Translations under genes and position numbers: made by a program
The notes under the pieces: model-generated
Databases searched by the model: none
Told to the model about the DNA's origin: nothing
Seen by the model: the letters and a program-made list of their open reading frames with translations, nothing else
Source of the DNA: Nonomuraea longispora
Lineage (GTDB): Bacteria; Actinomycetota; Actinomycetes; Streptosporangiales; Streptosporangiaceae
Assembly (NCBI RefSeq): GCF_004348345.1
Contig: NZ_SMJZ01000051.1
Location: 1-46,021 of the forward strand
DNA: 46,021 nt
Reading direction: 5' to 3'
Shown here: positions 34,257 to 43,029 of the stretch, piece by piece
Position numbering within the stretch: the stretch's first letter is position 1
How the letters are laid out: the number at the start of each line of letters is the position of its first letter

Positions 34257-35659
34257 AGCGCTAGCTCTTCCTGCGTGCCAGCTGGCACAACTGTGATCTT
34301 CGGCGGTGGAAGTGTAGTCTTGTTCGGACCGGATTTACGAGGGCGGAGTTTCTTCGGCCGACTGTAATGCTCCACCTCAATCCGTTTGAGAACTTCTACG
34401 GCTGGTTCATCGGCCGATTCCTGCCGGACCAGCCTTCCTGTGAAAGCTTCCGCTAGGAGGGAGCGCCTGAGGTGCTCGGATCGCTTCTGCGCCATGCCGG
34501 TTTCCTCCATCAGCCGCTCTACCACTGCGAAGTGGTCCCGGGCGGCTTCAATTATTTGTGCCTGTACATCGAGTGGAGGTATCGGAATGTCAAGCGCTTC
34601 AAGGATTCTCTGATTGACCTTGTATATTCCTGCGGTTGTCCGCGCAGCAGTCTCGATCTGGCGGCGTACAATTTGCGAGTCCCACACAAAAGCCAGGAAC
34701 TCAGGATCGACGACATACGGATTCGGCCGCACACGGATCATCGTATCCGGAAAAGCAATCGGGTCGGGGTCGCCAACGGCCAGAGCCCCGCGCCCGACCA
34801 GATGTAGGGAGCCATTCCCCCTACTCACCATGAAGTCACCACGCTCAACTAGAAAGGGCGTAGCATCTTCCCTCTGCCACGCCCCACCCTTCCGTGCCGA
34901 AAGGTCTAGAACCCTGTTCTTGATCGCAGTGAGGCGGAGAACGGGGAAGCCATCATCATCTGTGGGCACCGATCGACCATTGATAAGAGGCGAGGCAAGA
35001 AGCGTCTTCAGCTTCCGGGTCGATGAGAGCCAAGGGTCAAGAAGCTCGCAACGCCGTGTGCTATCAAAAGAGGTTGTAGATTGGCGAACTCTAGCGATGT
35101 AACGATTCGCTGCATCAAGTCGGGATAGATGGCCTTCGAGGGTCTCGACGATGCGGAGTTGCTCGGCCAACGGTGGAAGGGGGATCGGGAGTTTGCGAAT
35201 TTCACCTAGACCAAGGCGTGGCCGCCCCACGCCCCGGATCTTGCTCATAGCAACGGCTCGTGTCGCCGGCGCTTGCAACGCGTAGAGCACCCACTTGCTA
35301 TTCAAGTCAGGGTGCAACCTGGCGCGGATCACATCGGCCTTTACGATGGCCGGGCCTTCGAGGTCCGGGACTAGAGCGACCCTCGGCAACTCCTCGCCGA
35401 GAGATGCCAAGATGAGATCGCCAGCCTGGACATTGTGATTCTTGAGATTCTCGTAATGTTCCAGGCTGATATAGGCTCGCTCGTCGCGAAACTCGCCGTC
35501 GCCCACATTTTGAAGGCGAAGCACTCTCGCACCCGAATCGGTGTAGTGCGACGACTTGAGATTTGAGCCGAACGGGCCGTCGGTGATCGCTCGCGGCTCT
35601 GCTGCAAGGAGATCCTCAAGTGTCGCCCATACCCACCCGTCCGGCAGTGCCTCGCTCAA
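34253..35659 (-). CDS. hsdS: Type I restriction-modification specificity subunit (HsdS)
   Basis: 468 aa with two target-recognition domains: the first from PDGWVWATLEDLL to KLPIPLPPLAEQLRIVETLEGHLSRLDAANRY (about residues 6-195), the second from about 200 to ALDIPIPPLDVQAQIIEAARDHFAVVERLMEE (about 355-390). The repeated PIPLPPLxEQ/PIPPLDVQ stretches are the conserved spacer helices that set the gap in the bipartite DNA site. The start is TTG overlapping the hsdR stop (TTGA). A basic tail (RPKKLRPRKSGPNK) follows the second spacer. The DNA target cannot be predicted by eye. Confidence 0.93.
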   Translation of the reverse strand: MSEALPDGWVWATLEDLLAAEPRAITDGPFGSNLKSSHYTDSGARVLRLQNVGDGEFRDERAYISLEHYENLKNHNVQAGDLILASLGEELPRVALVPDLEGPAIVKADVIRARLHPDLNSKWVLYALQAPATRAVAMSKIRGVGRPRLGLGEIRKLPIPLPPLAEQLRIVETLEGHLSRLDAANRYIARVRQSTTSFDSTRRCELLDPWLSSTRKLKTLLASPLINGRSVPTDDDGFPVLRLTAIKNRVLDLSARKGGAWQREDATPFLVERGDFMVSRGNGSLHLVGRGALAVGDPDPIAFPDTMIRVRPNPYVVDPEFLAFVWDSQIVRRQIETAARTTAGIYKVNQRILEALDIPIPPLDVQAQIIEAARDHFAVVERLMEETGMAQKRSEHLRRSLLAEAFTGRLVRQESADEPAVEVLKRIEVEHYSRPKKLRPRKSGPNKTTLPPPKITVVPAGTQEELAL

Positions 35660-38600
35660 GCCAACTCTCGATCCATCTCGTCGATCAGTTCACGGGCACG
35701 GTCCCGGCCGCCGAAGTCTCGAACGAGACCGGCCTGACCGCCGCGCGGTGTAAAGGTTACGCCCTTGATGGCCTCGACTGTGATGCCAACGCCAATAGCG
35801 ATCTCATCCTTGATCCGCTCCAGCCACCATCGCTGATCCGGGGTATACGCCGCTCCTGCCTGCTCCTGGCGAAGCAGCCACGCCGCGAATCGCTCTTCAA
35901 CGACGCTACGGTAGGGCTTGAGGTCAGAGTCCAGCCCGAGCTCGTACCGGATGAGACTGACCAGATCGGGCACCTCTGCGTTGCCTAGAGGCGACTCTGC
36001 CGCCCGACCGAGAGTCTCGTAAGCGTCCCACAGTACGCCAGGGGTCCAGGCGTGTGGCGGTCGCTTGATCTTGGCGGCGAGTGCCTTCAGCTTGGCAAGC
36101 GCATCGCGTCCGCCACCGCGGCTCGTGCTCAGGACCTGGATCGCGGTGATCTCGTCGCGGTGCTTCTCCAGGTATGCATGCCACGACTCGACCGTGGAAC
36201 CCGCACGCTCCTCGCGGGGCACCTCGACGAAGGTGCGGACCTCATCCTTGGTCGTCGCGTCATACGTGATGTCATGGTCGCGGCGGATTTCCAGGATCCG
36301 TTCCCGATATGCGGGGTTCCCGGTGAGGGGTGCGATCGCATCCTCCACAAGTCTTCGTGCAGCCGCCTTTCCACCGCTGTCGCGAGCGGTCTCTTGCTCA
36401 TCGGGGTCGATCGCCTTGACGATCGCGCTGGCGAGCGCCGTAAGGGTCATCCCGTTGCCGACCGTCGCTAGCTCCTCGCGCTCCTCGGGAGTGATCTGCT
36501 GGTTGAGCCGGGCCAGCCGGCCGGCAAGTGTCGCAGCCTCGGTGAGATTGATGGCCCTGGTCGCGCACTTCTTGAGGAGTGTCTCCAAGCTGATCTGCTT
36601 GTCGGTCGCTGACATCAGTGGCTTGGAATCCACTTTGGGTGAATCGGTTACGCCCGCTGCGTCGAGCAGGATGAATCGTGTCTTGGCGATGTCTTCCGGC
36701 GCGTCGGGGGTGACTTCACGCAGCTCGTCGGAGTCGAGCGTCCTTGATCCTCGCCCCTTCATCTGCTCGAACAGGACCGCGCTACGGACGGCCCTCAGGA
36801 AGATGACGCACTCCAATGCACGCACGTCCGTCCCCGTGGCAATCATGTCGACCGTCACCGCAAGACGGAGTCGCGCGTCCTGCCGGAGATCGTTGATCAG
36901 GTCGTCCGGGTTCTTCCCGGCCTTGCGAACCTTGTACGTGATCTTTGTGGCGAACTCATCGCCTACGCTGAAGACCTGCTTGGCGATGGTCAGCACGTCT
37001 TCGGCGTGATCGTCGGTCGCCGCGAAGACGAGCGTCTTGGGCAGCACTTGACGGTCGGGGAACCACCGTCGCCAGTTGTCTCGGTAGGTGGTGAGCACGG
37101 TACGGATGTGGTCCTCAGCGATGACGTTGCGGCCGAGTTGCTGCTTGCCGTAGACGAAATCGCTGTCGAGCTGCTCCAGCCGCTGCGCGCGGGTCGCGCG
37201 GTTCCGCACTCTGACTGTGGTGCCCTCCTCAATGAGAGACCCTTCCTCGCCGACCTTGGTCGAGAGGCGGACCACGTCGAAGTCCACATTGACGCCGTCG
37301 GCTACAGCCATCTCGTAGGTGTACTGCGAGACCAGGTTCTGGTTGAAGAACCCCAGGGTCTGCTTGGTCGGCGTCGCGGTCAGCCCGACAATATGGGCGT
37401 CGAAGTAGTCGAGCACGCCGCGCCATAGTCCGTAGATCGAGCGATGGCACTCATCCACTACGATCAGGTCAAAGGACTCCGGTGGCACGCGCGGGTTGTA
37501 TCCGACGACTACCGGGGCGTCAGTTTCGTAATCGGCATCACTGTCTTCGGCTGCGTCATCCTCTGCGTCGTTGTTGACGACGACTTCGCCGCGCAGCAGC
37601 GCGTACATCTTCTGGATCGTGCATATCAGTACGCTTGAGGAATCTTGAATGCAGTCCCCAGCCAATCGTTCCACGTTGTAGAGCTCGTTGAACTTCCGGC
37701 CGTCGTCCGGGGTTACGTAATTACGGAACTCGGCGAGGGCCTGGCGGCCGAGGTTGTTCCGGTCCACAAGGAACAGGACACGGCGCGCCTTGCCGTGCTT
37801 GAGCAGCCTGTATGCCTCGGTTACGGCAGTGAACGTCTTTCCAGCGCCGGTCGCCATCTGGATGAGAGCACGCGGCATGTCGAGCCCGAGGGACATCTCC
37901 AGCCCGGTGACCGCGTCGATTTGAGCGGGGCGAAGCCCGCTGGTCTCCAGGGCGGGCAGGTGCTTGAGCCGGGCGCGATAGGTCGGGGTCTCCGGGAACT
38001 CGTCGGCCTCTCTCATCCATCCTGAGATGGTCTCCGGCCGGTGGAAGGAAAAGACCTCTCGGCTGCGGGCCTCTGGGTCCAGCCGATTGAGGAACACGGT
38101 CTCCGCGCCGGTGGATGCGTAGCGGAAGACGAGAGGCTCATCCTTGTGCCATACCGCGAGAGCGTGCTCTTTGAGAGTGCCTGCGGCGTATCGCGCGTTC
38201 TGGGCCTGTGCAGCGCTGAGGGTTTCCCCCTCACGCTTTGCCTCGATCACCCCAACGATCTTTCCGTCCACGTAGAGCACGTAGTCAGCTGAGCCTGATG
38301 CGAGACGGAACTCCCGGACTGCGACACCACGGCCGGCGATCGGGTTGAGTTCCCTCATATCCTGAACCAGCCACCCCGCTTCAGCTAGCTGCTGATCGAT
38401 AACACGTCGGGCCTGCGCCTCATTTAGCGGGGCCGGGCGTAGCGCGCGGTCGACCAGGGTGGCACGGTCGAGTGCCGAAACCCGCTTCGGCGCGGCCTTG
38501 TGCGCCTTGAAAGATCCTTCCTGGGCCCCTCGGAGCCTGGCCATCTCCGCAAGGAGCGCCTCGTTCTCCGCCCGGAGGGCTTCGTGGCGGGCATTCGCCT

Positions 38601-39192
38601 CGTTGACCATGGAGTCAGCGATCACGCGTGCGCGCTCGCGCTCCTGGAACAGATCAGAGATTTCGCTGAGCCGTAGCTGCGATTCGGCGAGCGCCGCGCG
38701 ATCTGCCTCCAGCGCCTCCTGTAGTGCGGCAACCTCGGCAGGGTCGACGACGACCGGTGCCGCTGGTGGCACGAACGCTGTGACCGTGCGGTCCCCGGTC
38801 AGAGTCCGGTTGAGCCACATCCCGAGTTCCCAGGCGACTCGGATCCCCTGAAGAGCCCGCGTCGTGTCGAACATGTGGCGGTGCGTCGCGTGGTTGCCAA
38901 CTTGCCGCAGGGTGTCAAACCCCGTGCGGATGTTCGATGGCACCAAGCCTGCATTCGCTAGGGCCTGAACTCGGTGGACTTGCTTATCCCCAGCTACCCT
39001 CAGCCCTGCCCGCGTGAGCAGCACTTCGGCCAGTACCTCGCCGAACTGGCGCGTATGAACCAGCGCGGCGTTCGAGTCTGTGAACACGATGGCTTCGGCT
39101 TGGGCACCGTAGAGGGCAAGGAGGGGACTATGGCTGAACAGATGCCCGAAGTTCGCGGAAGAACGCGCAAGGTCAGACAGCCGCTGGTCCAC
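35656..39192 (-). CDS. hsdR: Type I restriction endonuclease subunit (HsdR)
   Basis: 1178 aa. Order: DUF4145-like N-terminal domain (about 10-120, FSHSPLLALYGAQAEAIVFTD), a coiled coil (about 150-225, rich in Ala/Glu/Leu), the PD-(D/E)XK nuclease (SADYVLYVDGKIVGVIEAKR, about 297-317), helicase Walker A ATGAGKTFTAV (about 445), DECHRS (about 580), GLTATP, then the second RecA domain (MIATGTDVRALECVIFLRAV, QMKGRGSR), and a helical C-terminus. Cleaves unmodified DNA after ATP-driven translocation. The GTG start is 5 nt after GAGGG. First gene of hsdR-hsdS-hsdM; all motifs look intact. Confidence 0.95.
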   Translation of the reverse strand: MDQRLSDLARSSANFGHLFSHSPLLALYGAQAEAIVFTDSNAALVHTRQFGEVLAEVLLTRAGLRVAGDKQVHRVQALANAGLVPSNIRTGFDTLRQVGNHATHRHMFDTTRALQGIRVAWELGMWLNRTLTGDRTVTAFVPPAAPVVVDPAEVAALQEALEADRAALAESQLRLSEISDLFQERERARVIADSMVNEANARHEALRAENEALLAEMARLRGAQEGSFKAHKAAPKRVSALDRATLVDRALRPAPLNEAQARRVIDQQLAEAGWLVQDMRELNPIAGRGVAVREFRLASGSADYVLYVDGKIVGVIEAKREGETLSAAQAQNARYAAGTLKEHALAVWHKDEPLVFRYASTGAETVFLNRLDPEARSREVFSFHRPETISGWMREADEFPETPTYRARLKHLPALETSGLRPAQIDAVTGLEMSLGLDMPRALIQMATGAGKTFTAVTEAYRLLKHGKARRVLFLVDRNNLGRQALAEFRNYVTPDDGRKFNELYNVERLAGDCIQDSSSVLICTIQKMYALLRGEVVVNNDAEDDAAEDSDADYETDAPVVVGYNPRVPPESFDLIVVDECHRSIYGLWRGVLDYFDAHIVGLTATPTKQTLGFFNQNLVSQYTYEMAVADGVNVDFDVVRLSTKVGEEGSLIEEGTTVRVRNRATRAQRLEQLDSDFVYGKQQLGRNVIAEDHIRTVLTTYRDNWRRWFPDRQVLPKTLVFAATDDHAEDVLTIAKQVFSVGDEFATKITYKVRKAGKNPDDLINDLRQDARLRLAVTVDMIATGTDVRALECVIFLRAVRSAVLFEQMKGRGSRTLDSDELREVTPDAPEDIAKTRFILLDAAGVTDSPKVDSKPLMSATDKQISLETLLKKCATRAINLTEAATLAGRLARLNQQITPEEREELATVGNGMTLTALASAIVKAIDPDEQETARDSGGKAAARRLVEDAIAPLTGNPAYRERILEIRRDHDITYDATTKDEVRTFVEVPREERAGSTVESWHAYLEKHRDEITAIQVLSTSRGGGRDALAKLKALAAKIKRPPHAWTPGVLWDAYETLGRAAESPLGNAEVPDLVSLIRYELGLDSDLKPYRSVVEERFAAWLLRQEQAGAAYTPDQRWWLERIKDEIAIGVGITVEAIKGVTFTPRGGQAGLVRDFGGRDRARELIDEMDRELA

Positions 39193-39488
39193 GTTGCCCT
39201 CATCTGGAGAAGTCCGGCATTTGCCCCTCGAAAGATCATACGCAAATTTTTGTCCAGCCCTTGCATGTCTCCGAAGTTCGAGAGGGGCTTACCCGGCAAT
39301 GTCATGGAGTTCCCAGGTCCTGCGCGGGAATCGTGCGCGTGGGGCGCGCTGGCCGCGACCGGCCGAAGAGCCGCAGCGCGGCCAGCTGGCGGCCCATGCG
39401 CTGCGGGCCGCCGTAGGCGGGCCGCTTTAATAACGAGGAGAAAAGTTGCTCTTTGGCCGGACCGTAGCTGTGTCTACTGAGGTGTGAG
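39193..39488. other. Intergenic region between hsdR and the first DUF5919-like regulator
   Basis: Both flanking genes point left, so this holds the hsdR promoter. The part at about 39230-39260 is AT-rich. Around 39330-39430 the minus strand reads PQRMGRQLAALRLFGRSRPA, which looks like the tail of a lost gene, but I cannot name it. Confidence 0.35.
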
Positions 39489-40217
39489 CTACTTGCCGTG
39501 AGGCTGGGCTCTGCTCCAGATGTGGTCGAAGCTGGTGATGTAGGTAGCGGCGGGCCCTTGGCCGTCGGTGCGGGTGAGATGCATGACGGGGGCGTTGGCG
39601 GCTGGTGTGCCGTAGGCGTGGGCGTTGACGAGCAGTTCGTCGTCGGCCCGGTAGATGGAGCTGTACAGGACCGTGCGATGTAGCCGGGTCTCCACGCCGT
39701 CGACGTTCACGAGTGGCCGGTACAGCATCAGGGCGTTCTTGATCCGGGCTGTCATCACCTCGGCGCCGATGCCTTCGTCGGTCCCTCGTGCGGCGACTTC
39801 TGGCCCGTCAGGGTCGCCCAGGAGGATGCGGACCTTGGCGCCGGCCTCGGCTCGCTGGGTGAGGGTGTTGAGGATGGCCGCGTCTTCGGCGAGGAACAGG
39901 GCGCTGTAGGCGAGGATGTCGATCTCCTCGCGGGCTTTGGCGAAGTGGTTGCGCCAGACGGTCTGGGGGACGGTCCAGCGGTGGGGGTAGATCGCTTGGA
40001 TGCCGTCGGCGAGTGCTTGGTGGCGTGGTGCGGCTTCGGGCCAGAGGTCAGCCTCGTCGACGTCGAGGAGGTCAGCGACGGCCCAGCGGTGGCGTGGATA
40101 GGGGACGCGGCCCTGAAGCCATCGGCTGACGGTTTTGGGGTCGACGGCGAGGGCGGCGGCGACGTCGGTGGTGTTGAGCCGGGCGGCGGCCAGTGCGTAG
40201 CGGAAATTGTTGTTCAT
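39489..40217 (-). CDS. Helix-turn-helix regulator with DUF5919-like (PLD-related) domain, paralogue 1
   Basis: 242 aa. Residues 1-60 form an Xre-type helix-turn-helix (TTDVAAALAVDPKTVSRWLQGRVP). The rest, about 75-235, includes IYPHRWTVPQTVWRNHFAKA, IDILAYSALFLAED, AKVRILLGDPDG, KNALMLYRPL and LHRTVLYSSIYRADDELLVN. It resembles a phospholipase-D-like fold but lacks the HxK...D catalytic motif. From memory this is the DUF5919 family; ligand and target unknown. It is closely paralogous to 42275-43015. It faces the 40370 gene across a region with tandem GACGTC repeats, suggesting autoregulation. Confidence 0.75.
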   Translation of the reverse strand: MNNNFRYALAAARLNTTDVAAALAVDPKTVSRWLQGRVPYPRHRWAVADLLDVDEADLWPEAAPRHQALADGIQAIYPHRWTVPQTVWRNHFAKAREEIDILAYSALFLAEDAAILNTLTQRAEAGAKVRILLGDPDGPEVAARGTDEGIGAEVMTARIKNALMLYRPLVNVDGVETRLHRTVLYSSIYRADDELLVNAHAYGTPAANAPVMHLTRTDGQGPAATYITSFDHIWSRAQPHGK

Positions 40218-40267
40218 GACCGGTCTGCTCCTCTCGCAGAACGACCCTGCTCTGCGACGTTAGCATC

Positions 40268-40287
40268 AGACGTCCCTAGACGTCCCT
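40268..40287. promoter_or_regulatory. Tandem operator candidate: two copies of AGACGTCCCT
   Basis: Two perfect adjacent 10-bp copies, so the repeats fall on the same helix face. They lie in the divergent region between the first DUF5919-like regulator and the 40370 gene. Related units occur at 40349-40358, 41194-41213 and 43030-43039. Confidence 0.6.
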
Positions 40288-40369
40288 AAGTTGTGGTGTT
40301 CCCGCCCCCGGCTGCGGGGCGAACCTCGACGCACACGAGGAACCACACAGGACGTCAGGGAGGCACAGG

Positions 40370-40723
40370 GTGCAAACGAGCAGGTCCATCAAGGAGCAGC
40401 AACGCATCTACGCGGAGCGGCTGCTGGTCGCGCTGGGCGAGCAGCTGGCCGTGCGGGGTGTCACGCATGTGCTGGTGATCACGCAGAATGGGCGGCCGGC
40501 CTTGGACGTGACCGACAGCCGATGCCGGATGCGGCGGGTATTCGTGCACCTGCCGTTCTGCTGGTTCTACTGGGGCGATCAGCACGACGAACGGGTCTCG
40601 TTCCTGCAGATGGCCCCTGCGGTGGACCGGATCGAGCAGGCCGCGCACAAGGGGTGGCGTGAGGGCGAGCAGGGCGACCTGAGCGTCGACCTGAACAAGA
40701 TGCTTGATGCCTACCGCAGCTGA
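40370..40723 (+). CDS. Hypothetical 117-aa element protein
   Basis: Not recognised. Soluble and mixed alpha/beta: SIKEQQRIYAERLLVALGEQL, GVTHVLVITQNGRPALDVTD, VHLPFCWFYWGDQHDERVSFL, AVDRIEQAAHKGWREG. The GTG start follows AGGGAGG by 6 nt. One GACGTC unit lies immediately upstream of that ribosome binding site. The 3' end overlaps the start of the double GntR gene in a different frame, so the two are coupled. Proteins of this type sit next to DUF5919-like regulators on mobile elements, but that is from memory. Confidence 0.65.
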   Translation: MQTSRSIKEQQRIYAERLLVALGEQLAVRGVTHVLVITQNGRPALDVTDSRCRMRRVFVHLPFCWFYWGDQHDERVSFLQMAPAVDRIEQAAHKGWREGEQGDLSVDLNKMLDAYRS

Positions 40724-41177
40724 GCCGGTGGCGACAGGGCGATGGCTGACCGGCGGGCGGGTCTATACCCAGATCGCTGATCGGCTGCGAAAGCGGATCC
40801 GGGCGGGCGAGTTCGCGCCGGGTAATGTGCTGCCGTCGGAGGCGGAGCTGTGCCGGGTTTTCGGAGTGGCGCGGAACACGGTACGGCGTGGCCTGGCCCT
40901 CCTGGAGGAGGAGGGCTTGCTGATCGCGGTCCCGTCCAAGGGGCGGGTGGTGGTCGGGGACGGCCCGGCCGCCGCGTACCGGTATCAGGTGATCGCTGCG
41001 CGGTTGCGTGAGCAGATCGAGCGCGGGGACTTCGCGCCTGGTGCGGCGCTGCCCAGTGAGGCGGAGTTGCAGCGGCAGTTCGGGGTGGCGCGGACCACCG
41101 TGCGGCAGGCGCTGGCCGTGCTGGAGGTCGAAGGGCTGGTGGTGGTGGAGCATGGCAGGGGGCGCTTCGTCCGGTAG
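40707..41177 (+). CDS. GntR-type regulator with two tandem winged-helix domains
   Basis: 156 aa made of an internal duplication and nothing else. Domain 1: RVYTQIADRLRKRIRAGEFA, PGNVLPSEAELCRVFGVARN, TVRRGLALLEEEGLL. Domain 2: YRYQVIAARLREQIERGDFA, PGAALPSEAELQRQFGVART, TVRQALAVLEVEGLV. Each is a complete GntR DNA-binding domain, and no ligand-binding domain follows. Ordinary GntR proteins have one such domain and dimerise; here one chain could span two half-sites. ATG at 40707 (a TTG precedes it) overlaps the end of the previous gene. Confidence 0.8.
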   Translation: MPTAAEPVATGRWLTGGRVYTQIADRLRKRIRAGEFAPGNVLPSEAELCRVFGVARNTVRRGLALLEEEGLLIAVPSKGRVVVGDGPAAAYRYQVIAARLREQIERGDFAPGAALPSEAELQRQFGVARTTVRQALAVLEVEGLVVVEHGRGRFVR

Positions 41178-41186
41178 GGAACGCCG

Positions 41187-41828
41187 GTGAACAAGGACGT
41201 CCCAGGACGTCTAGCCTTGCCCTCTGCTCCGCTTATGTCCCTGATGCCTATCGTGAGCCCCGTGGGACATAGCGAATGGGCATATGACCTGGCCAAAGAC
41301 CTGCTGGAGACGCCGTTGCCCCGGCGCTGGGCACACACCCAAGGGGTTGCCGAGCAGGCCGAATCCCTGGCCCCGATCCTCGGTGCGGACGCTGACACGT
41401 TGTTGGCGGCTTGTCTGCTGCATGACATCGGGTACGCGCCGGACCTGGTCGACACCGGGATGCATCAGCTCGACGGCGCCCGTTACCTGCGTGACGTGGC
41501 CGGGGCGGATGAGCGGTTGTGCCGCCTGGTCGCGTACCACTCGTGTGCGGACAACGAGGCTCGGCAGCGGGACCTGTTCGACGTGCTGGCTAAGGAGTTC
41601 GACCAGGAACGGCCGGACCTGGCGCGGGCGCTGACGTACTGCGACATGACCACCGGCCCGGATGGCCGGCACCTGGATGTGCTGGACCGGCTGGCCGAGA
41701 TCCATTCCCGGTATGGGCCTGAGCATGTGGTGAGCCGGTCGATCATCGACGCGACGCCGTGCATCGTGTCGTCGGTGCGGTCGGTGGAGGCCGCGCTATC
41801 CGACGTGCGGCAGAAGGACGCCGGCTAG
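41187..41828 (+). CDS. HD-domain phosphohydrolase-like protein
   Basis: Up to 213 aa. The HD motif is in LLAACLLHDIGYAPDLVD (about residues 72-89), preceded by the family's RRWAHTQGVAEQAESLAPIL with the first metal-binding His, and followed by LVAYHSCADNEA and ALTYCDMTTG with the last Asp. These residues suit a metal-dependent nucleotide or phosphate-ester hydrolase. The GTG has an AGGGA 6 nt upstream and follows the GntR stop by 9 nt. However, its first 16 codons cover the GACGTC repeats, so an ATG at 41235, nearer the conserved SEWAYDLAKDLLETPLP, may be the main start. The 3' end overlaps the convergent NUDIX gene by 33 bp. Confidence 0.8.
   Translation: MNKDVPGRLALPSAPLMSLMPIVSPVGHSEWAYDLAKDLLETPLPRRWAHTQGVAEQAESLAPILGADADTLLAACLLHDIGYAPDLVDTGMHQLDGARYLRDVAGADERLCRLVAYHSCADNEARQRDLFDVLAKEFDQERPDLARALTYCDMTTGPDGRHLDVLDRLAEIHSRYGPEHVVSRSIIDATPCIVSSVRSVEAALSDVRQKDAG
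41194..41213. promoter_or_regulatory. Tandem operator candidate: AGGACGTCCC-AGGACGTCTA
   Basis: Two 10-bp units in direct tandem, matching the arrangement at 40268-40287 (7-8 of 10 positions per unit). They lie at the very start of the HD gene, just after the double GntR gene. Confidence 0.55.
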
Positions 41829-42272
41829 GTAGTGCTCGATCCGCATCCGCATCGACCGGTCCATCGGCAGCGACATGACCTCCTGGCGGGGCATCCAGCG
41901 GACTTCTCGGGATTCGTCGCTTGGGGTTGGCTGGCCGCCGGTGGCGCGGGCGGTCAGGACGATGGAGAACTCTTGGCGGGCCTCGCCGTTGCTGGTGTAG
42001 AGGATGACGTGGCGGGGGTCGCTGTAGGTGCCGACCAGGCCGGTGATCTCACACGTGATGCCGGTCTCCTCGAACGTCTCCCGTACGGCCGCCTCTGGGA
42101 TCGACTCGCCCAGGTCGATCGCGCCGCCGGGGACGGCCCAGTTGTCGTTGTCGCTGCGGCGGATCATCAGCAGGTCGCCGGCCGGGTTGGTGACGATGAC
42201 GTTGACGGACGGGACCAGGCTGTTGGGTTCGGGTGCGTCGGGGTCGTCGTAGAAGTCGATGCGCTTGGCCAT
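41796..42272 (-). CDS. NUDIX hydrolase (AICE cargo)
   Basis: 158 aa. Intact Nudix box GGAIDLGESIPEAAVRETFE followed by ETGI (about residues 48-71). Leading strands SVNVIVTNPAGDLLMIRRSDNDNWAVPGG fit MutT/ADP-ribose-type hydrolases. The substrate is unknown; sanitising or signalling nucleotides are usual. The start lies 2 nt after the stop of the second DUF5919-like regulator, so the pair is translationally coupled. Its end overlaps the convergent HD gene by 33 bp. A NUDIX gene also occurs on the decayed element to the left, but the two are not close relatives. Confidence 0.9.
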   Translation of the reverse strand: MAKRIDFYDDPDAPEPNSLVPSVNVIVTNPAGDLLMIRRSDNDNWAVPGGAIDLGESIPEAAVRETFEETGITCEITGLVGTYSDPRHVILYTSNGEARQEFSIVLTARATGGQPTPSDESREVRWMPRQEVMSLPMDRSMRMRIEHYLAGVLLPHVG

Positions 42273-42274
42273 GG

Positions 42275-43015
42275 TCACGCCTCCACGGGGACGGCTCCGG
42301 CCCAGATCTTTTCGAAGCTGTCGGCGTAGGTGGTGACCATCTCCCCACCGGCCACTCTGCGCAGGTGCAGGACGGGGGCGTTGCCGGCGCGGGTGCCGTA
42401 CACGTGCATGTTGACCAGGTAGTCGTCGTCGGCTTGGTAGATCGAGTTGTACAGGATCGTCTGGTGCAGCCGGATCTCGAAGTTGTCCAGGCCGAGCAGT
42501 GGCCGGTAGAAGACCAGGACGCTGCGGATCTGCGCGGCCATGCTGTCCCCGACGCCCTCGTCGGCTCCGCGCTGGGCGACCTGGGCGCAGTCGGGGTCGC
42601 CGAGCAGGATCCGCACCCGCACGCCCGCTCGCGCTTTGTCGCCGAGCAGGCGGACCATGGCGGCGTCGTCGGCGAGGAACAAGCCGCTGTAGACCAGGAC
42701 GCCGATGTCCTCGGACGCGGCGGTGAACAGACGTCCCCACGCGTCCCGGGGCACGGCCCAGCGGTGCGGGTAGATCGCCAGGACTTCGCTTTCGGAGGCG
42801 GCGACGACCTGTTCACGGGACAGGGCCTGCGGCCACAGGTAGGTCTCGTCCACGCCCAGGTAGGAAGCGGTGGCGAAGCGGTGTTTTCGGTACGGCTCGC
42901 GCCCCTTGGTGATCCATCGTTCGACGGTCTTGGGGTCGACCTCGATCGCCTCGGCCAGGTCCGCGACGCTCACGCCCTTTTGCAGCAGGGCCGCGCGTAG
43001 CCGTTCGTTCGCCAT
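42275..43015 (-). CDS. Helix-turn-helix regulator with DUF5919-like domain, paralogue 2
   Basis: 246 aa. Helix-turn-helix VSVADLAEAIEVDPKTVERWITKG (about residues 15-38). Then the same sensor-like domain as paralogue 1: IYPHRWAVPRDAWGRLFTAA, IGVLVYSGLFLADDAAMV, VRVRILLGDPDC, RSVLVFYRPLLGLDNFEI and LHQTILYNSIYQADDDYLVN. The two proteins share most of these blocks nearly word for word, and the catalytic PLD motif is missing in both. The ATG has AGGTGG just upstream; the frame extends 132 nt further but without family similarity. GACGTC units precede it. Cotranscribed with the NUDIX gene. Confidence 0.78.
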   Translation of the reverse strand: MANERLRAALLQKGVSVADLAEAIEVDPKTVERWITKGREPYRKHRFATASYLGVDETYLWPQALSREQVVAASESEVLAIYPHRWAVPRDAWGRLFTAASEDIGVLVYSGLFLADDAAMVRLLGDKARAGVRVRILLGDPDCAQVAQRGADEGVGDSMAAQIRSVLVFYRPLLGLDNFEIRLHQTILYNSIYQADDDYLVNMHVYGTRAGNAPVLHLRRVAGGEMVTTYADSFEKIWAGAVPVEA

Positions 43016-43029
43016 TCCACCTGCTCCCA

